Source of the DNA: DASQBT01 sp963746955
GTDB lineage: Bacteria > Pseudomonadota > Gammaproteobacteria > Burkholderiales > Thiobacillaceae
Direction of reading: 5' to 3'
Assembly (NCBI GenBank): GCA_963746955.1
Contig: CAVVDR010000021.1
Coordinates: forward strand, 28,088 to 92,087
Length of the DNA: 64,000 bases
The translations under genes and the position numbers were made by a program. The notes under the pieces were generated by a model. That model saw only the letters and a program-made list of their open reading frames with translations, ran no database searches and had not been told where the DNA came from. Shown here one piece after another: positions 8,039-15,808 of the stretch (the first letter of the stretch is position 1; each line of letters starts with the position of its first letter).

Positions 8039-8950
8039 TCATGCAAGCTTCGCGTGTTTGCCCTGTTTCTTTGCCGGCACATCAAGGCACCGGGTCCAGT
8101 GGATGATTTCGAGCGTGCCATCCGCGGCTTCCGCCAGTGCCGAAAGACTTTCCACCCAATCGCCGTCGTTGCAATACAGGACTCCATCGACGCTGCGGAT
8201 TTCCGCTTTGTGTATGTGCCCGCACACCACGCCATCACATTCTCGCCGCCGCGCTTCTTCAACCATTACGCGTTCAAACGCGGTGATGAAACTGACCGCA
8301 TTCTTGACCTTGTGCTTGAGATACTGCGACAAGGACCAGTAGGAGTAGCCGAAGCGGACTCTCAGCCTGTTGAGCCAGCGGTTCAACACCAGCGTCAGAG
8401 TGTAGAGCGAGTCGCCCAGATAGGCGAGCCAGCGAGCGTGTTGCAGGACGCCATCGAACATGTCGCCGTGCGTAACCAGCAGCCGTTGGCCGGTTGCGGT
8501 GACGTGGATGACCTCGTCCACCACTTCGATGTCGCCAAATGCCAGCCCGATGAATTGCCGCGCCATGGAATCGTGATTGCCCGGTACGAATACCACGCGG
8601 GTGCCCTTGCGCGCCTTGCGCAGGAGTTTTTGCACCACGTCGTTGTGCGTCTGCGGCCAGTACCACCCCTTGCGCAATTGCCAGCCGTCAAGGATATCGC
8701 CTACCAGATAGAGCGTTTCCGACTCGTTGTACTTGAGAAAATCCAGCAGATAGCCGGCCTGGCAGCCTGCCGTGCCAAGGTGGATATCCGATATCCAGAG
8801 GGTGCGGAAATGGCGCGGCGGGTTGGCGGAGAGATGGGCCGGCCCGCCAACCTGACCACAGACCGGAAGAACCGTAGCGGCCTCCAGGGCCGCTGACATT
8901 GGCGCGGAAGCACGACGATCGAGGATTTGGGCGCAGTCAGGATCGGGCAT
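8039..8950 (-). CDS. Metallophosphoesterase, UDP-2,3-diacylglucosamine diphosphatase-like
   Basis: A 303-residue calcineurin-like phosphoesterase of the COG2908 group, which includes LpxH. All metal-site blocks are present: WISDIHLG, GDILDGW, PGNHD, VTHGD and CGHIHKAE. That subgroup is usually called a UDP-2,3-diacylglucosamine hydrolase, but it is longer than LpxH and often of unknown substrate. The first ~45 residues look poorly conserved. An alternative ATG at 8899 (MSAALEAA) may be the real start, and neither start has a clear ribosome binding site. It stands alone between sulP and bfr, so context adds little. A role in lipid A or another nucleotide-lipid cleavage is possible. Confidence 0.8.
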   Translation of the reverse strand: MPDPDCAQILDRRASAPMSAALEAATVLPVCGQVGGPAHLSANPPRHFRTLWISDIHLGTAGCQAGYLLDFLKYNESETLYLVGDILDGWQLRKGWYWPQTHNDVVQKLLRKARKGTRVVFVPGNHDSMARQFIGLAFGDIEVVDEVIHVTATGQRLLVTHGDMFDGVLQHARWLAYLGDSLYTLTLVLNRWLNRLRVRFGYSYWSLSQYLKHKVKNAVSFITAFERVMVEEARRRECDGVVCGHIHKAEIRSVDGVLYCNDGDWVESLSALAEAADGTLEIIHWTRCLDVPAKKQGKHAKLA

Positions 8951-9132
8951 GCGCGTATCAAGCCACAGCGATATGACACGGGTGTTTCTGCCCTATGAAG
9001 ATTGCGTTTCCGTACGCCAGCGTCAGGCGCTATGCCGCCGTATTCTCCGATGCGCTGAAAGCCGCCAGATGCCGGTTGGTCTTCGCGGCAGATGGCGCGC
9101 AACCAGCGCGGAACGGGTCCAGACCCGCGCGG

Positions 9133-9615
9133 TCATTCGCCCTTGAGTTCGCCCGTCGCGGTTTGCAGATAGTTCTGCAGGCCCATCTTTTCAATAAGAC
9201 CCAACTGGGTTTCGAGATAGTCGATGTGCTCTTCCGTGTCTTCCTGGATGTCGACCAGGATCTCCCGCGACACGTAGTCCTTAACCGATTCGCAGTGGGC
9301 AATGGCATCGATGTATAGCGCACGGCCGATATGCTCCAGCTTGAGATCGCCGGCCAGACACTCCGGCACGTGCTCTCCGATCAGCAGCTTGCCCAGGTCT
9401 TGCATATTAGGCAGCCCGTCCAAAAACAGGATGCGCTGGATCAGCTTGTCGGCGTGATGCATCTCTTCGATCGACTCATCGTGCTCATGCTTGCCGAGCG
9501 CAGCGAAGCCCCAGTTCTTGTACATACGTGCATGCAAGAAATACTGGTTGACGGCGGTCAACTCGATACTGAGCGCCTTGTTGAGAAACTGAAGAACCTT
9601 CTTGTCGCCTTTCAT
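9133..9615 (-). CDS. bfr: Bacterioferritin
   Basis: A 160-residue heme-containing ferritin that oxidises and stores iron in a 24-mer shell. The start MKGDKKVLQFLNKAL is typical. AGGAGG six bases before the ATG at 9615 overrides an upstream in-frame ATG. Ferroxidase residues E18, Y25, E51, H54, E94 and H130 and heme ligand M52 are present. The second ExxH motif reads TEEH, so T127 stands where E. coli has E127, with E125 and E128 close by. The gene lies 119 bases downstream of the iron-linked PepSY gene in the same direction, and a bfd gene is in that cluster, so iron storage and release are encoded together. Confidence 0.95.
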   Translation of the reverse strand: MKGDKKVLQFLNKALSIELTAVNQYFLHARMYKNWGFAALGKHEHDESIEEMHHADKLIQRILFLDGLPNMQDLGKLLIGEHVPECLAGDLKLEHIGRALYIDAIAHCESVKDYVSREILVDIQEDTEEHIDYLETQLGLIEKMGLQNYLQTATGELKGE

Positions 9616-9734
9616 GAAATCCTCCTGTGTGGAATTCAACTTGAGTACACCGGGTGCAAACTTCGCTGGTCATCGGTTGCCGCAGGCACTTCACTCCAAT
9701 TTAGTCCTGGCGGACAGAATATCGGGGGCTTGGC

Positions 9735-10505
9735 CTAGTGTTGATTGCTCCGTAAGCGATGGCGCAGATATATCCAGATGCCGCTCAGGGCGATCAGTAT
9801 GAATACCATGCCAACCGCGTCAACCAGAAGCGGGCCGTAGGGTCCAATGATTCGCCCACTGTGCGCATCCAGAAGAATGCGCTCGAGCGGCAGTTGCGGT
9901 CTCAGGTAAGGGGCTGCCTGTGCTCTGACGGGTGCAGGGAGTGGCTCGCTTACGGCCCAGTTCACCTTGCCGCCATACGGCATCCAGTTCAGGCCATCAC
10001 GGCTCGCAAAGCGGTGGTCATTCTCGTCGGCAATGACGACTGCGCCATTCCCCTGGCCAATGCGGTGAATATTGGAAACCGGCAGATCACTTGTTTGCAG
10101 GGTGTCCACCAGCCGACCCCGCACATCAAGTACGGCAATGCGACTGGCATTGGCCGCAAACAGCAGGTCGTTGGCAACAGCAAGCCCGAGCGGCCGGGGC
10201 AATGCGGCCGAGAGCGGCCGCCCGTCAATCACAGTCTGGGAATCCGTGCCGATTATCCAATGGTTGGCTGAACGGAAGCCTGTTTCAGGAATGACTGCAT
10301 GCAGCCCATACAATCGGATGAACCACGGCGCGCCGATTTCCATACGGTCGAGGCCCCAATCCGTGCTGTGATTGAGTGCGATGCCGCTTGCCGCCAGCCA
10401 CAGCACAAAAAGCCCGGCCACCGCACCCATTCTGCGATGCCAGCGATGCAGCAACACGCCAACCAAGCGACGACGATGCGAGGAGTGATGGGTGCCTTGC
10501 ATCAT
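9735..10505 (-). CDS. PepSY-associated two-helix membrane protein
   Basis: A 256-residue inner-membrane protein. It has one N-terminal helix (about 27-46, preceded by HRWHRRMG and followed by SGIALNHS) and one C-terminal helix (about 226-248), with a periplasmic domain between them. This matches PepSY_TM/PiuB-like proteins, which are linked to iron uptake and to electron transfer across the membrane. The histidines flanking helix 1 could serve heme or iron, but that is inference. The ATG at 10505 overlaps the stop of the FMN-binding gene (ATGA), indicating translational coupling. The frame is open 90 codons upstream, but only as a shadow of the overlapping gene. It is last in the Fur-linked cluster before bfr. 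Confidence 0.8.
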   Translation of the reverse strand: MMQGTHHSSHRRRLVGVLLHRWHRRMGAVAGLFVLWLAASGIALNHSTDWGLDRMEIGAPWFIRLYGLHAVIPETGFRSANHWIIGTDSQTVIDGRPLSAALPRPLGLAVANDLLFAANASRIAVLDVRGRLVDTLQTSDLPVSNIHRIGQGNGAVVIADENDHRFASRDGLNWMPYGGKVNWAVSEPLPAPVRAQAAPYLRPQLPLERILLDAHSGRIIGPYGPLLVDAVGMVFILIALSGIWIYLRHRLRSNQH

Positions 10506-11047
10506 GGCGCCAGCGAGTCGAGCACGAGTGCTGCGCGGGCCATTCGTTCCATTGAATGCACAGAGAGGGTCGCTCCGGAAATCCCGTCTATGGATCTGTT
10601 GAGTCTTCCATCCTGCAGTCTGCTCCCGACAAACTGCTGCAAAAAGGATGGGTAGCGCACCTCCATGCCGCGGGTTTCCCGATAGACCAGAACGCGGACC
10701 CGTTCGATCGCTGCATTCTTCACTACAAACGCGGCGGTGATCGGGTACTCCTTGCCAATCTCGTCCAGGATCCATGCGGTCTTGCCATCGGCGCGCCAGT
10801 AGCGCAGCCGTGCCTGGCCATAAGGATGTCCAAGCACCGCCTTGAGTTTGTCCTGCGCGGCATTGTCGAGCCAGATCACCCTGACCGGCGGTGGGGCACC
10901 GAACTCTTCACGCAGGAAATCATCGCGCGTCTGATAGACCGTATCGCCATACGCAGTTCCGCTCCATGCTGCTAGAAGCATCGTCAAAATCAGGCTAGTA
11001 CGTAAGGCCCAAACCAAGGTCGAAGCGATCGCGCGAAGAGTCCACAT
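10502..11047 (-). CDS. Periplasmic FMN-binding domain protein
   Basis: About 181 residues with an N-terminal signal segment (hydrophobic to about residue 33, cleavage near AYG-D) and an FMN-binding domain of the NqrC/RnfG type. The sequence DGISGATLS (154-162) matches the ApbE flavinylation motif. T160 would be the residue carrying covalent FMN. The chosen ATG at 11047 lies 53 bases inside the porin gene. Alternatives are a TTG at 11017 and an ATG at 10981, and none has a good ribosome binding site. With the PepSY protein it suggests a short periplasmic electron relay. No apbE gene is in the window. Confidence 0.8.
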   Translation of the reverse strand: MWTLRAIASTLVWALRTSLILTMLLAAWSGTAYGDTVYQTRDDFLREEFGAPPPVRVIWLDNAAQDKLKAVLGHPYGQARLRYWRADGKTAWILDEIGKEYPITAAFVVKNAAIERVRVLVYRETRGMEVRYPSFLQQFVGSRLQDGRLNRSIDGISGATLSVHSMERMARAALVLDSLAP

Positions 11048-12323
11048 TGAAAGTCTGATAATCGGCTTTGAATACCACATTCGGGTTGAGTTGATAATTG
11101 AAGCCGACCGTGCCCACCGTTTCGGTCCCGGCCGGCGTGTCACTGAGCGATCGTGTGTCCGGCAAGCCCAAGTACGCACTCGCGGTATTGTAGCGCTCGT
11201 AGCGCACGAAGGGCGCAAGGGAACGCCCGCCCGATTGCCAAAGGCGATAGGCAGCCTGCGTATACCAGCCGGAGAAGGCCTTGGGAATGGGCGTGGGCAC
11301 GAAATCATTAAACTGGTTGTAGTCGTTGGTACCGGAAATTGAGCCCTTGGCGTAAACCGCCGACAGATCCCAGCGATCAGGCGTCCAGCGCGCATGCGTG
11401 TCCCAGAGCAGGATCCGCGTGCCATCGACGGGTGCAGACACGGTCCCCTGTCCCTGTCCCGCGCCGCCCGTGAACAGGCTGGCGCCGACGACAAGGCCGG
11501 GTGTTCCGCGCCAGTTGAGCGCGCCGTAGACCGAAGGGTCCTTGGCCTTGGCCAGCTGCAATTCCTGGTGGACGCAACCTAGTGGCGTCTGTCTGCACTC
11601 GCTGGTGGAAGACGGGTCCCACTTCCCCAGATCGAAGCCTGTGGTCAAACCGACGTCCCAGGCCAGCCCGAAATCGGTTGAACCATAGATTCCGACGCCG
11701 CCCTCCCGCCAGGTGCTCGGAATGACCGCGGTCTCCACGAAATTGCGCTCCACGCCGTAATAGGCGGTCGGTTCGTGCGATTCATTCAGCAACCCAAACG
11801 GCATCAGGAACAGGCCGGCCCTGAGATTCACATTCTGTGCAAGGCGATGATCGATGTAGAACTGCTCGACCTCGGCTTCGCCCTGGTCGTCCTGCGAAGT
11901 CACGGCGTGCTCGAATTCAAATTCGGAGTTGAATCGGGTCTCGTCGTCGAACCGATGGCCGAAGCCGAATACTGCGCGTCGCAGATCGGCTTGCGTGAGG
12001 TTCGAGTCGCGCGGATGGTTGTAGTTGATTTCGCCATAGCCGTAGATCGTGGTACTCCCAAACCCCGATTGAGCCGCTTGGGCCGGCGCTGCCATCGCGG
12101 CGGCGGCGGCGCCCGCAGGCGCAGAGGTGGGGGCGCTTGCCGCGGCTTCCTGTTGATTGGCGATCGCTTCGGTCTTTGAGTTGACCTGGTTCAATTCGGC
12201 CTTGAGCGCCTGGACTTCTGCTTCAAGCCGGTCGATGCGTGCACGCAGGTCCGCATCATCGGCATGGCAATACGGTGCTGCCAACAATGCCGCTATGAGG
12301 AAAGACAATTTGGTTCGTTGCAT
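10995..12323 (-). CDS. Outer-membrane porin with N-terminal coiled coil
   Basis: A 442-residue protein with a signal peptide (cleavage about CHA-D at 21-22) and a coiled-coil segment (about 24-56, LRARIDRLEAEVQALKAELN). An Ala/Pro-rich linker (58-85) follows, and then a beta-barrel of alternating hydrophobic strands that ends in an aromatic residue (GLGLTY). This is the layout of OprO/OprP-like or DcaP-like trimeric porins. The start follows the peroxidase gene by 46 bases. Its place between a periplasmic peroxidase and a flavoprotein under a Fur-box promoter suggests uptake of an iron-related solute. The substrate is not deducible. A second porin with the same architecture is at 62025-63414. 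Confidence 0.85.
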   Translation of the reverse strand: MQRTKLSFLIAALLAAPYCHADDADLRARIDRLEAEVQALKAELNQVNSKTEAIANQQEAAASAPTSAPAGAAAAAMAAPAQAAQSGFGSTTIYGYGEINYNHPRDSNLTQADLRRAVFGFGHRFDDETRFNSEFEFEHAVTSQDDQGEAEVEQFYIDHRLAQNVNLRAGLFLMPFGLLNESHEPTAYYGVERNFVETAVIPSTWREGGVGIYGSTDFGLAWDVGLTTGFDLGKWDPSSTSECRQTPLGCVHQELQLAKAKDPSVYGALNWRGTPGLVVGASLFTGGAGQGQGTVSAPVDGTRILLWDTHARWTPDRWDLSAVYAKGSISGTNDYNQFNDFVPTPIPKAFSGWYTQAAYRLWQSGGRSLAPFVRYERYNTASAYLGLPDTRSLSDTPAGTETVGTVGFNYQLNPNVVFKADYQTFNVDSSRDRFDLGLGLTY

Positions 12324-12369
12324 AGTGAGACTCCAGGTTCAGATGGTGGAATGGGGGAATTGACACGGC

Positions 12370-13590
12370 TCAGGGTGTCGCTTGCCAACCGTCGGTCAGG
12401 GTCTGCAGGAAGGCGACAATGTCATCGATCTCCTGGCCCGAGAGACCAAGGTGGCCCAATTCCTCGTGGTTCACGGTTTCTGCCACCTCGGGCGCGGGCC
12501 AGCAATGTTGGCTCTGGGCATCGGCGTCGCGTGTCCACGTTGCGTCGATGCATCTTGGACGCAAGTCACGGTCGTTGTAGAACTCCACCACCGAGCGCAG
12601 ATCCGTGAAGTAGCCGTTATGCATGTAGGGCGCCGTCACGGCAATATTGCGCAGGGTAGGCACTTTGAACCTGCCGTTTTGCGCGGCAATGCCGAGCGCC
12701 CCGCCCAGTCCCAGGTCGGCGAAGTTCCACCCGTCAGGATTGAAACCGGCGCCCTGTGCGTAGAACGGATTATCGGGATTGCGCGGCACGCCCAGGTTGT
12801 CGTAGGTGAAGTCGGTAAACAGCGGCGGGGTTCCATTGGCCAGCGGGGCGATTGGATGGCAAGCGGCGCAGTTGCCCTTTTTCGGGTCGGTAAATAGGGC
12901 CATGCCATTCAGCTCCCGGGCGGTCAGAACGGCTTGTCCATTAAGGAAATAGTCAAACTTCGATGTGAAGGGTGCAAGAGTTTTCGTGCGCTCGAAGGCA
13001 GCGATCGCCTGCACAATCCGATCGTAAGCCTGATCGGCATCGTCCAGCGAGCCCGCACCGAACACCTGAAGGAACAACGGGGCATAGGAGGCGTTGCGCA
13101 CCTTGTCCACCACAGCCTGTTGATCGAGGTTGGCCATTTCTGCCGGGTTGAGGAAAGGCTGCTTGGCCTGATCCTCCAGCATCGAGGCCCGTCCATCGAG
13201 AAACTGGCCACCGACATAGGTTCCGCGTCCGGTGTCGTAATGAAGTGCCGGAGAAAACTGTGCGTAGGCGGCCGTAGGGGTGTTGCGTTTGCCGAACAGT
13301 CCGGGATGGACACCCTGGGAAGTGGGCGTGCTTTGGTGGGGATCGGTAAAGTCGTGAGCGGCAGCGTGGCAGGTGGCGCAGGCTTGGCCAGCCGGCTCCG
13401 AGAGATTGGTGTCCTCGAATAGTTTCTTACCCAGTAACTCCAGGTTTGCTTGAACGGCCGCGGCAGAATTCATCGCTTGAGTACCGCCGCCACCGCAGCC
13501 TGACAGCGTCAACGCCAAGCCTAAGCATATACACGTCAATATAGTGGCAGGTTCGCCCGAAATGGGGGGGAGCCTGGAGGGCTTACCCAT
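12370..13590 (-). CDS. Diheme cytochrome c peroxidase/MauG-family lipoprotein
   Basis: A 406-residue protein of the CcpA/MauG family with two heme c motifs, CATCH (71-75) and CAACH (241-245). The N-terminus has a lipobox (LTLSGC, C32), so it is probably a lipoprotein facing the periplasm. Family members reduce peroxide or oxidise protein residues. Conserved blocks such as RNTPTAAYA, FLDGRASMLEDQA and VPTLRNIAVTAPYMHNG are present. The ATG at 13590 overlaps the stop of the preceding 81-residue gene by one base (TGATG), which decides the start against an upstream in-frame ATG at 13656. Unusually for a peroxidase of this family, it sits in a hemP/bfd-headed iron cluster. Confidence 0.92.
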   Translation of the reverse strand: MGKPSRLPPISGEPATILTCICLGLALTLSGCGGGGTQAMNSAAAVQANLELLGKKLFEDTNLSEPAGQACATCHAAAHDFTDPHQSTPTSQGVHPGLFGKRNTPTAAYAQFSPALHYDTGRGTYVGGQFLDGRASMLEDQAKQPFLNPAEMANLDQQAVVDKVRNASYAPLFLQVFGAGSLDDADQAYDRIVQAIAAFERTKTLAPFTSKFDYFLNGQAVLTARELNGMALFTDPKKGNCAACHPIAPLANGTPPLFTDFTYDNLGVPRNPDNPFYAQGAGFNPDGWNFADLGLGGALGIAAQNGRFKVPTLRNIAVTAPYMHNGYFTDLRSVVEFYNDRDLRPRCIDATWTRDADAQSQHCWPAPEVAETVNHEELGHLGLSGQEIDDIVAFLQTLTDGWQATP

Positions 13591-13835
13591 CACGGCCGCG
13601 CTTTCCGGGCGGACGATTCCGTCATCCCTTCGAGGCATACATCCAGCCCTCGGCACGCGTCACACAACTTGGAACCCAATGTTTCGTCCTGCGCCAAACT
13701 GGCGAATGACATGCGTGCGACCGCGGACGAGCGTTGCGAGCCGGCTTCCATTCCGTTGCGCAGGTGATGGAAGGCTCCCGCCGTCAGTTCGGATTGATTC
13801 TCCGGACCCGTCGAAACATGCGTTGTTTGCTTCAT
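13590..13835 (-). CDS. Hypothetical 81-residue protein with Cys cluster
   Basis: No family recognised. A small soluble-looking protein without signal peptide or membrane segment. It has three cysteines near the C-terminus (C58, C61, C67 in LCDACRGLDVC), a spacing that could bind a metal or a cluster. AAGGGG lies about seven bases before the ATG. The stop overlaps the peroxidase start by one base, a tight coupling that argues it is real. Position and coupling suggest a role in iron response or peroxidase maturation, but the sequence gives no function. Confidence 0.65.
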   Translation of the reverse strand: MKQTTHVSTGPENQSELTAGAFHHLRNGMEAGSQRSSAVARMSFASLAQDETLGSKLCDACRGLDVCLEGMTESSARKARP

Positions 13836-13928
13836 GCCAACCCCTTACAAGTCAGTACATAGATTTGCTGGCTTGTCCGGAGCACCGGACTGGCTGGCTG
13901 ACACTAGGTCTGTAAATAGCGCTTAATG

Positions 13929-14216
13929 CTAATGAATAGCGATGCTGCCAATTATCTCGAACGGCTGGTCCCCGGTTTCGCTTGGTGTATTGACCTTATT
14001 GCAAAGGGGCTTTCCACCTCGGGCCGGCCGGAGGCGGGATGAATGCGTGTAGGCCCCGCGCGCTTCCTGCAATACGGCCTTGGCGCATCCCGCGCATTTC
14101 CCGCACTGCGAAGCCACGCCCAGTTGCTTGCGCAAGTCGCGCATGCGGCTCGCTCCCTGGATCACGGCTTGATGAATGTCCCGATCGGTTACCTGCTGGC
14201 AGATGCACACATACAT
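13929..14216 (-). CDS. bfd: Bacterioferritin-associated ferredoxin-like protein
   Basis: A [2Fe-2S] protein of the BFD family. The four ligand cysteines C4, C6, C38 and C41 (MYVCICQQVT...SQCGKCAGC) are in place. Family members donate electrons to bacterioferritin to release stored iron. Known Bfd proteins have about 55-70 residues. This frame has 95, and the last ~40 residues look unlike the family, so the tail may be a recent extension. Start ATG with AAGGCAA upstream, ten bases after hemP. A bfr gene lies 4.3 kb further along the same strand. Confidence 0.85.
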   Translation of the reverse strand: MYVCICQQVTDRDIHQAVIQGASRMRDLRKQLGVASQCGKCAGCAKAVLQEARGAYTHSSRLRPARGGKPLCNKVNTPSETGDQPFEIIGSIAIH

Positions 14217-14226
14217 TGGAGTTGCC

Positions 14227-14421
14227 TTACTTCGTCAGTATCAGTTTGCCGGTGCGCGTCTGCCGCAAGCGGTACTGTTCGCCTCGATGCTTGATGAACA
14301 CGTCGTTTCCGCCGAAACAAAACAAGGATGCGCTGGAAATCTCCCGACCCTCGTTCGCCCTGAATCGATCGGGCTGTTCATTGACTTGGCCGGCAACCGG
14401 ACTGACTGGGTAAGATTCCAT
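14227..14421 (-). CDS. hemP: HemP family hemin uptake protein
   Basis: A 64-residue protein of the HemP/HmuP family. The conserved C-terminal half is clear: REISSASLF, then V-F-I-K-H-R-G-E-Q-Y-R-L-R and the ending GKLILTK. In betaproteobacteria HemP/HmuP proteins accompany iron or heme uptake genes and can act as co-activators of their transcription. The N-terminal 25 residues are variable. AGGGA eight bases before the ATG supports the start. As first gene after a Fur-box-like palindrome it marks the downstream cluster as iron-responsive. Confidence 0.9.
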   Translation of the reverse strand: MESYPVSPVAGQVNEQPDRFRANEGREISSASLFCFGGNDVFIKHRGEQYRLRQTRTGKLILTK

Positions 14422-14445
14422 GGGTAATCCCTATTCATAGATCGG

Positions 14446-14464
14446 AATACGAACGATTCGTATT
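14446..14464 (-). promoter_or_regulatory. Fur box before hemP, shared with a divergent gene
   Basis: The 19-bp palindrome AATACGAACGATTCGTATT has perfect 8-base arms around CGA. It closely follows the proteobacterial Fur-box form AATGCGAAT-N-ATTCGCATT. It sits 24 bases upstream of the hemP start and next to TATTATAC, a possible -10 for the divergent glycerate kinase gene. Fur would repress hemP and the cluster when iron is plentiful. Binding is inferred from sequence only. Confidence 0.65.
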
Positions 14465-14513
14465 ATACATCCTAATGTTGTTCGCGCAACGGGGAATGAT
14501 TTATAGTCGCGGG

Positions 14514-15773
14514 ATGCGTGAATTGTTGCTCGCGGCCTTTCAGGCCGGTCTTGCTGCCGTCGATCCGATGGCCCTCGTTCCGAGCCATCTGCCGGCGCCG
14601 CCTCGGGGCCGCACCCTTATTGTCGGGGGCGGCAAAGCGGCGGCGGCCATGGCCAGCGCGGTGGAAGACAACTGGCCAAGAGCTGCGCCTCTGGCCGGTC
14701 TGGTGGTGACCCGCTATCAGCATGGCTTGCCCACCCGGCGTATTGAGGTGATTGAAGCCAGCCACCCCCTCCCAGATGGCCGCGGCGCCGAAGCGGCTAA
14801 GCGCATGCTGGACGAGGTCCAGCGCCTCACGCCGGACGATCTGCTACTGGTGCTACTGTCCGGCGGCGGCTCCAGCCTGCTGGCCCTGCCAGTGGACGGC
14901 GTCACGCTCAAGGAATTGCGGGCCGTGACCAAGGCGCTGCTCGCCTGTGGCGCGCCGATCCAGGATATCAACACGGTGCGCAAACACCTGACCCGCTTTT
15001 CCGGCGGACAGCTTGCCGCGCTTTCCCCGGCGCCTGTCAAGGCACTAATCATCTCCGACGTGGTAGGCGATGACCCGACCCACATCGCCTCCGGCCCTTG
15101 CGCCCCCGACCCGTCCAGCTACGCAGATGCTTTGGCGGTGCTGGCACGCTATGCAATCATCCCGCCCACGTCCGTAAGCACTCACTTGCATCGCGGCCTT
15201 GCCAGTGTGCTACCTGACACACCCAAGCCTGGCGACGTGGTATTTAGTGGAGTGGAAAACCTAGTCATCGGCAAGGCCAGGCAAATGCTTGCCGCTGCAG
15301 AAGCCCATCTGCAACACCAGGGCATCGGCGTTATCAACGTTGGTGAGATCGAAGGTGAATCACGCGAAATCGCCTGGGCTCACGCCAAGCTGATTCGGGA
15401 CTTGCTGGAAGACATGCCCCGCCCGTTCGCCCTTCTGTCAGGCGGCGAAACCACTGTAAAGGTGCGCAATCCATCCGGACGCGGCGGCCGCAACACCGAA
15501 TACCTGCTCGCGCTCGGGCTCGGGTTAATGGATTTGCAAAATCTGTGGGGGTTGGCCTGCGACACCGACGGGACAGACGGAACCGAAGACAATGCCGGTG
15601 CTCTGTGGCAACCAGACAGCCTAGCGCGGTCACAAGGCTTGCAGCTCGACGCACAGTGCGCTCTCACAAACAACAATGCCTACGAGTTCTTCCAGGCTCT
15701 AGATGACCTGATCATCACGGGTCCCACTCGAACCAACGTCAATGACTTTCGGCTCGCGCTGGCAACGGATTAG
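14514..15773 (+). CDS. Glycerate 2-kinase, MOFRL family
   Basis: A 419-residue enzyme of the GckA/TtuD (DUF4147 plus MOFRL) family, which phosphorylates glycerate to 2-phosphoglycerate in glyoxylate, serine-cycle or tartronate metabolism. Typical blocks are VGGGKAAAAMA near the N-terminus, LLSGGGSSLLA, DVVGDDPTHIASGP, and the C-terminal MOFRL segment LLSGGETTVKV...GRGGRNTEY...DTDGTDGTEDNAGA. The frame is open from an ATG at 14475, close to the promoter palindrome. I chose ATG 14514 (MRELLLAAFQ) because family members begin near there, but neither start has a strong ribosome binding site. Divergent from hemP. Confidence 0.9.
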   Translation: MRELLLAAFQAGLAAVDPMALVPSHLPAPPRGRTLIVGGGKAAAAMASAVEDNWPRAAPLAGLVVTRYQHGLPTRRIEVIEASHPLPDGRGAEAAKRMLDEVQRLTPDDLLLVLLSGGGSSLLALPVDGVTLKELRAVTKALLACGAPIQDINTVRKHLTRFSGGQLAALSPAPVKALIISDVVGDDPTHIASGPCAPDPSSYADALAVLARYAIIPPTSVSTHLHRGLASVLPDTPKPGDVVFSGVENLVIGKARQMLAAAEAHLQHQGIGVINVGEIEGESREIAWAHAKLIRDLLEDMPRPFALLSGGETTVKVRNPSGRGGRNTEYLLALGLGLMDLQNLWGLACDTDGTDGTEDNAGALWQPDSLARSQGLQLDAQCALTNNNAYEFFQALDDLIITGPTRTNVNDFRLALATD

Positions 15774-15808
15774 GCGCCAATTCCCGGTGCGGCCTGCCCG
15801 CCCTAACC

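Noticed and set aside
9107..9131. Hairpin CGGGTC-CA-GACCCG just after the bacterioferritin stop as terminator
   Set aside because: The stem is good but no U-run follows on the minus strand, so I could not support an intrinsic terminator.
8995..9318. 107-codon plus-strand ORF starting MKIAFPYASVRRY
   Set aside because: Most of it is antisense to bacterioferritin and the remainder shows no family features.
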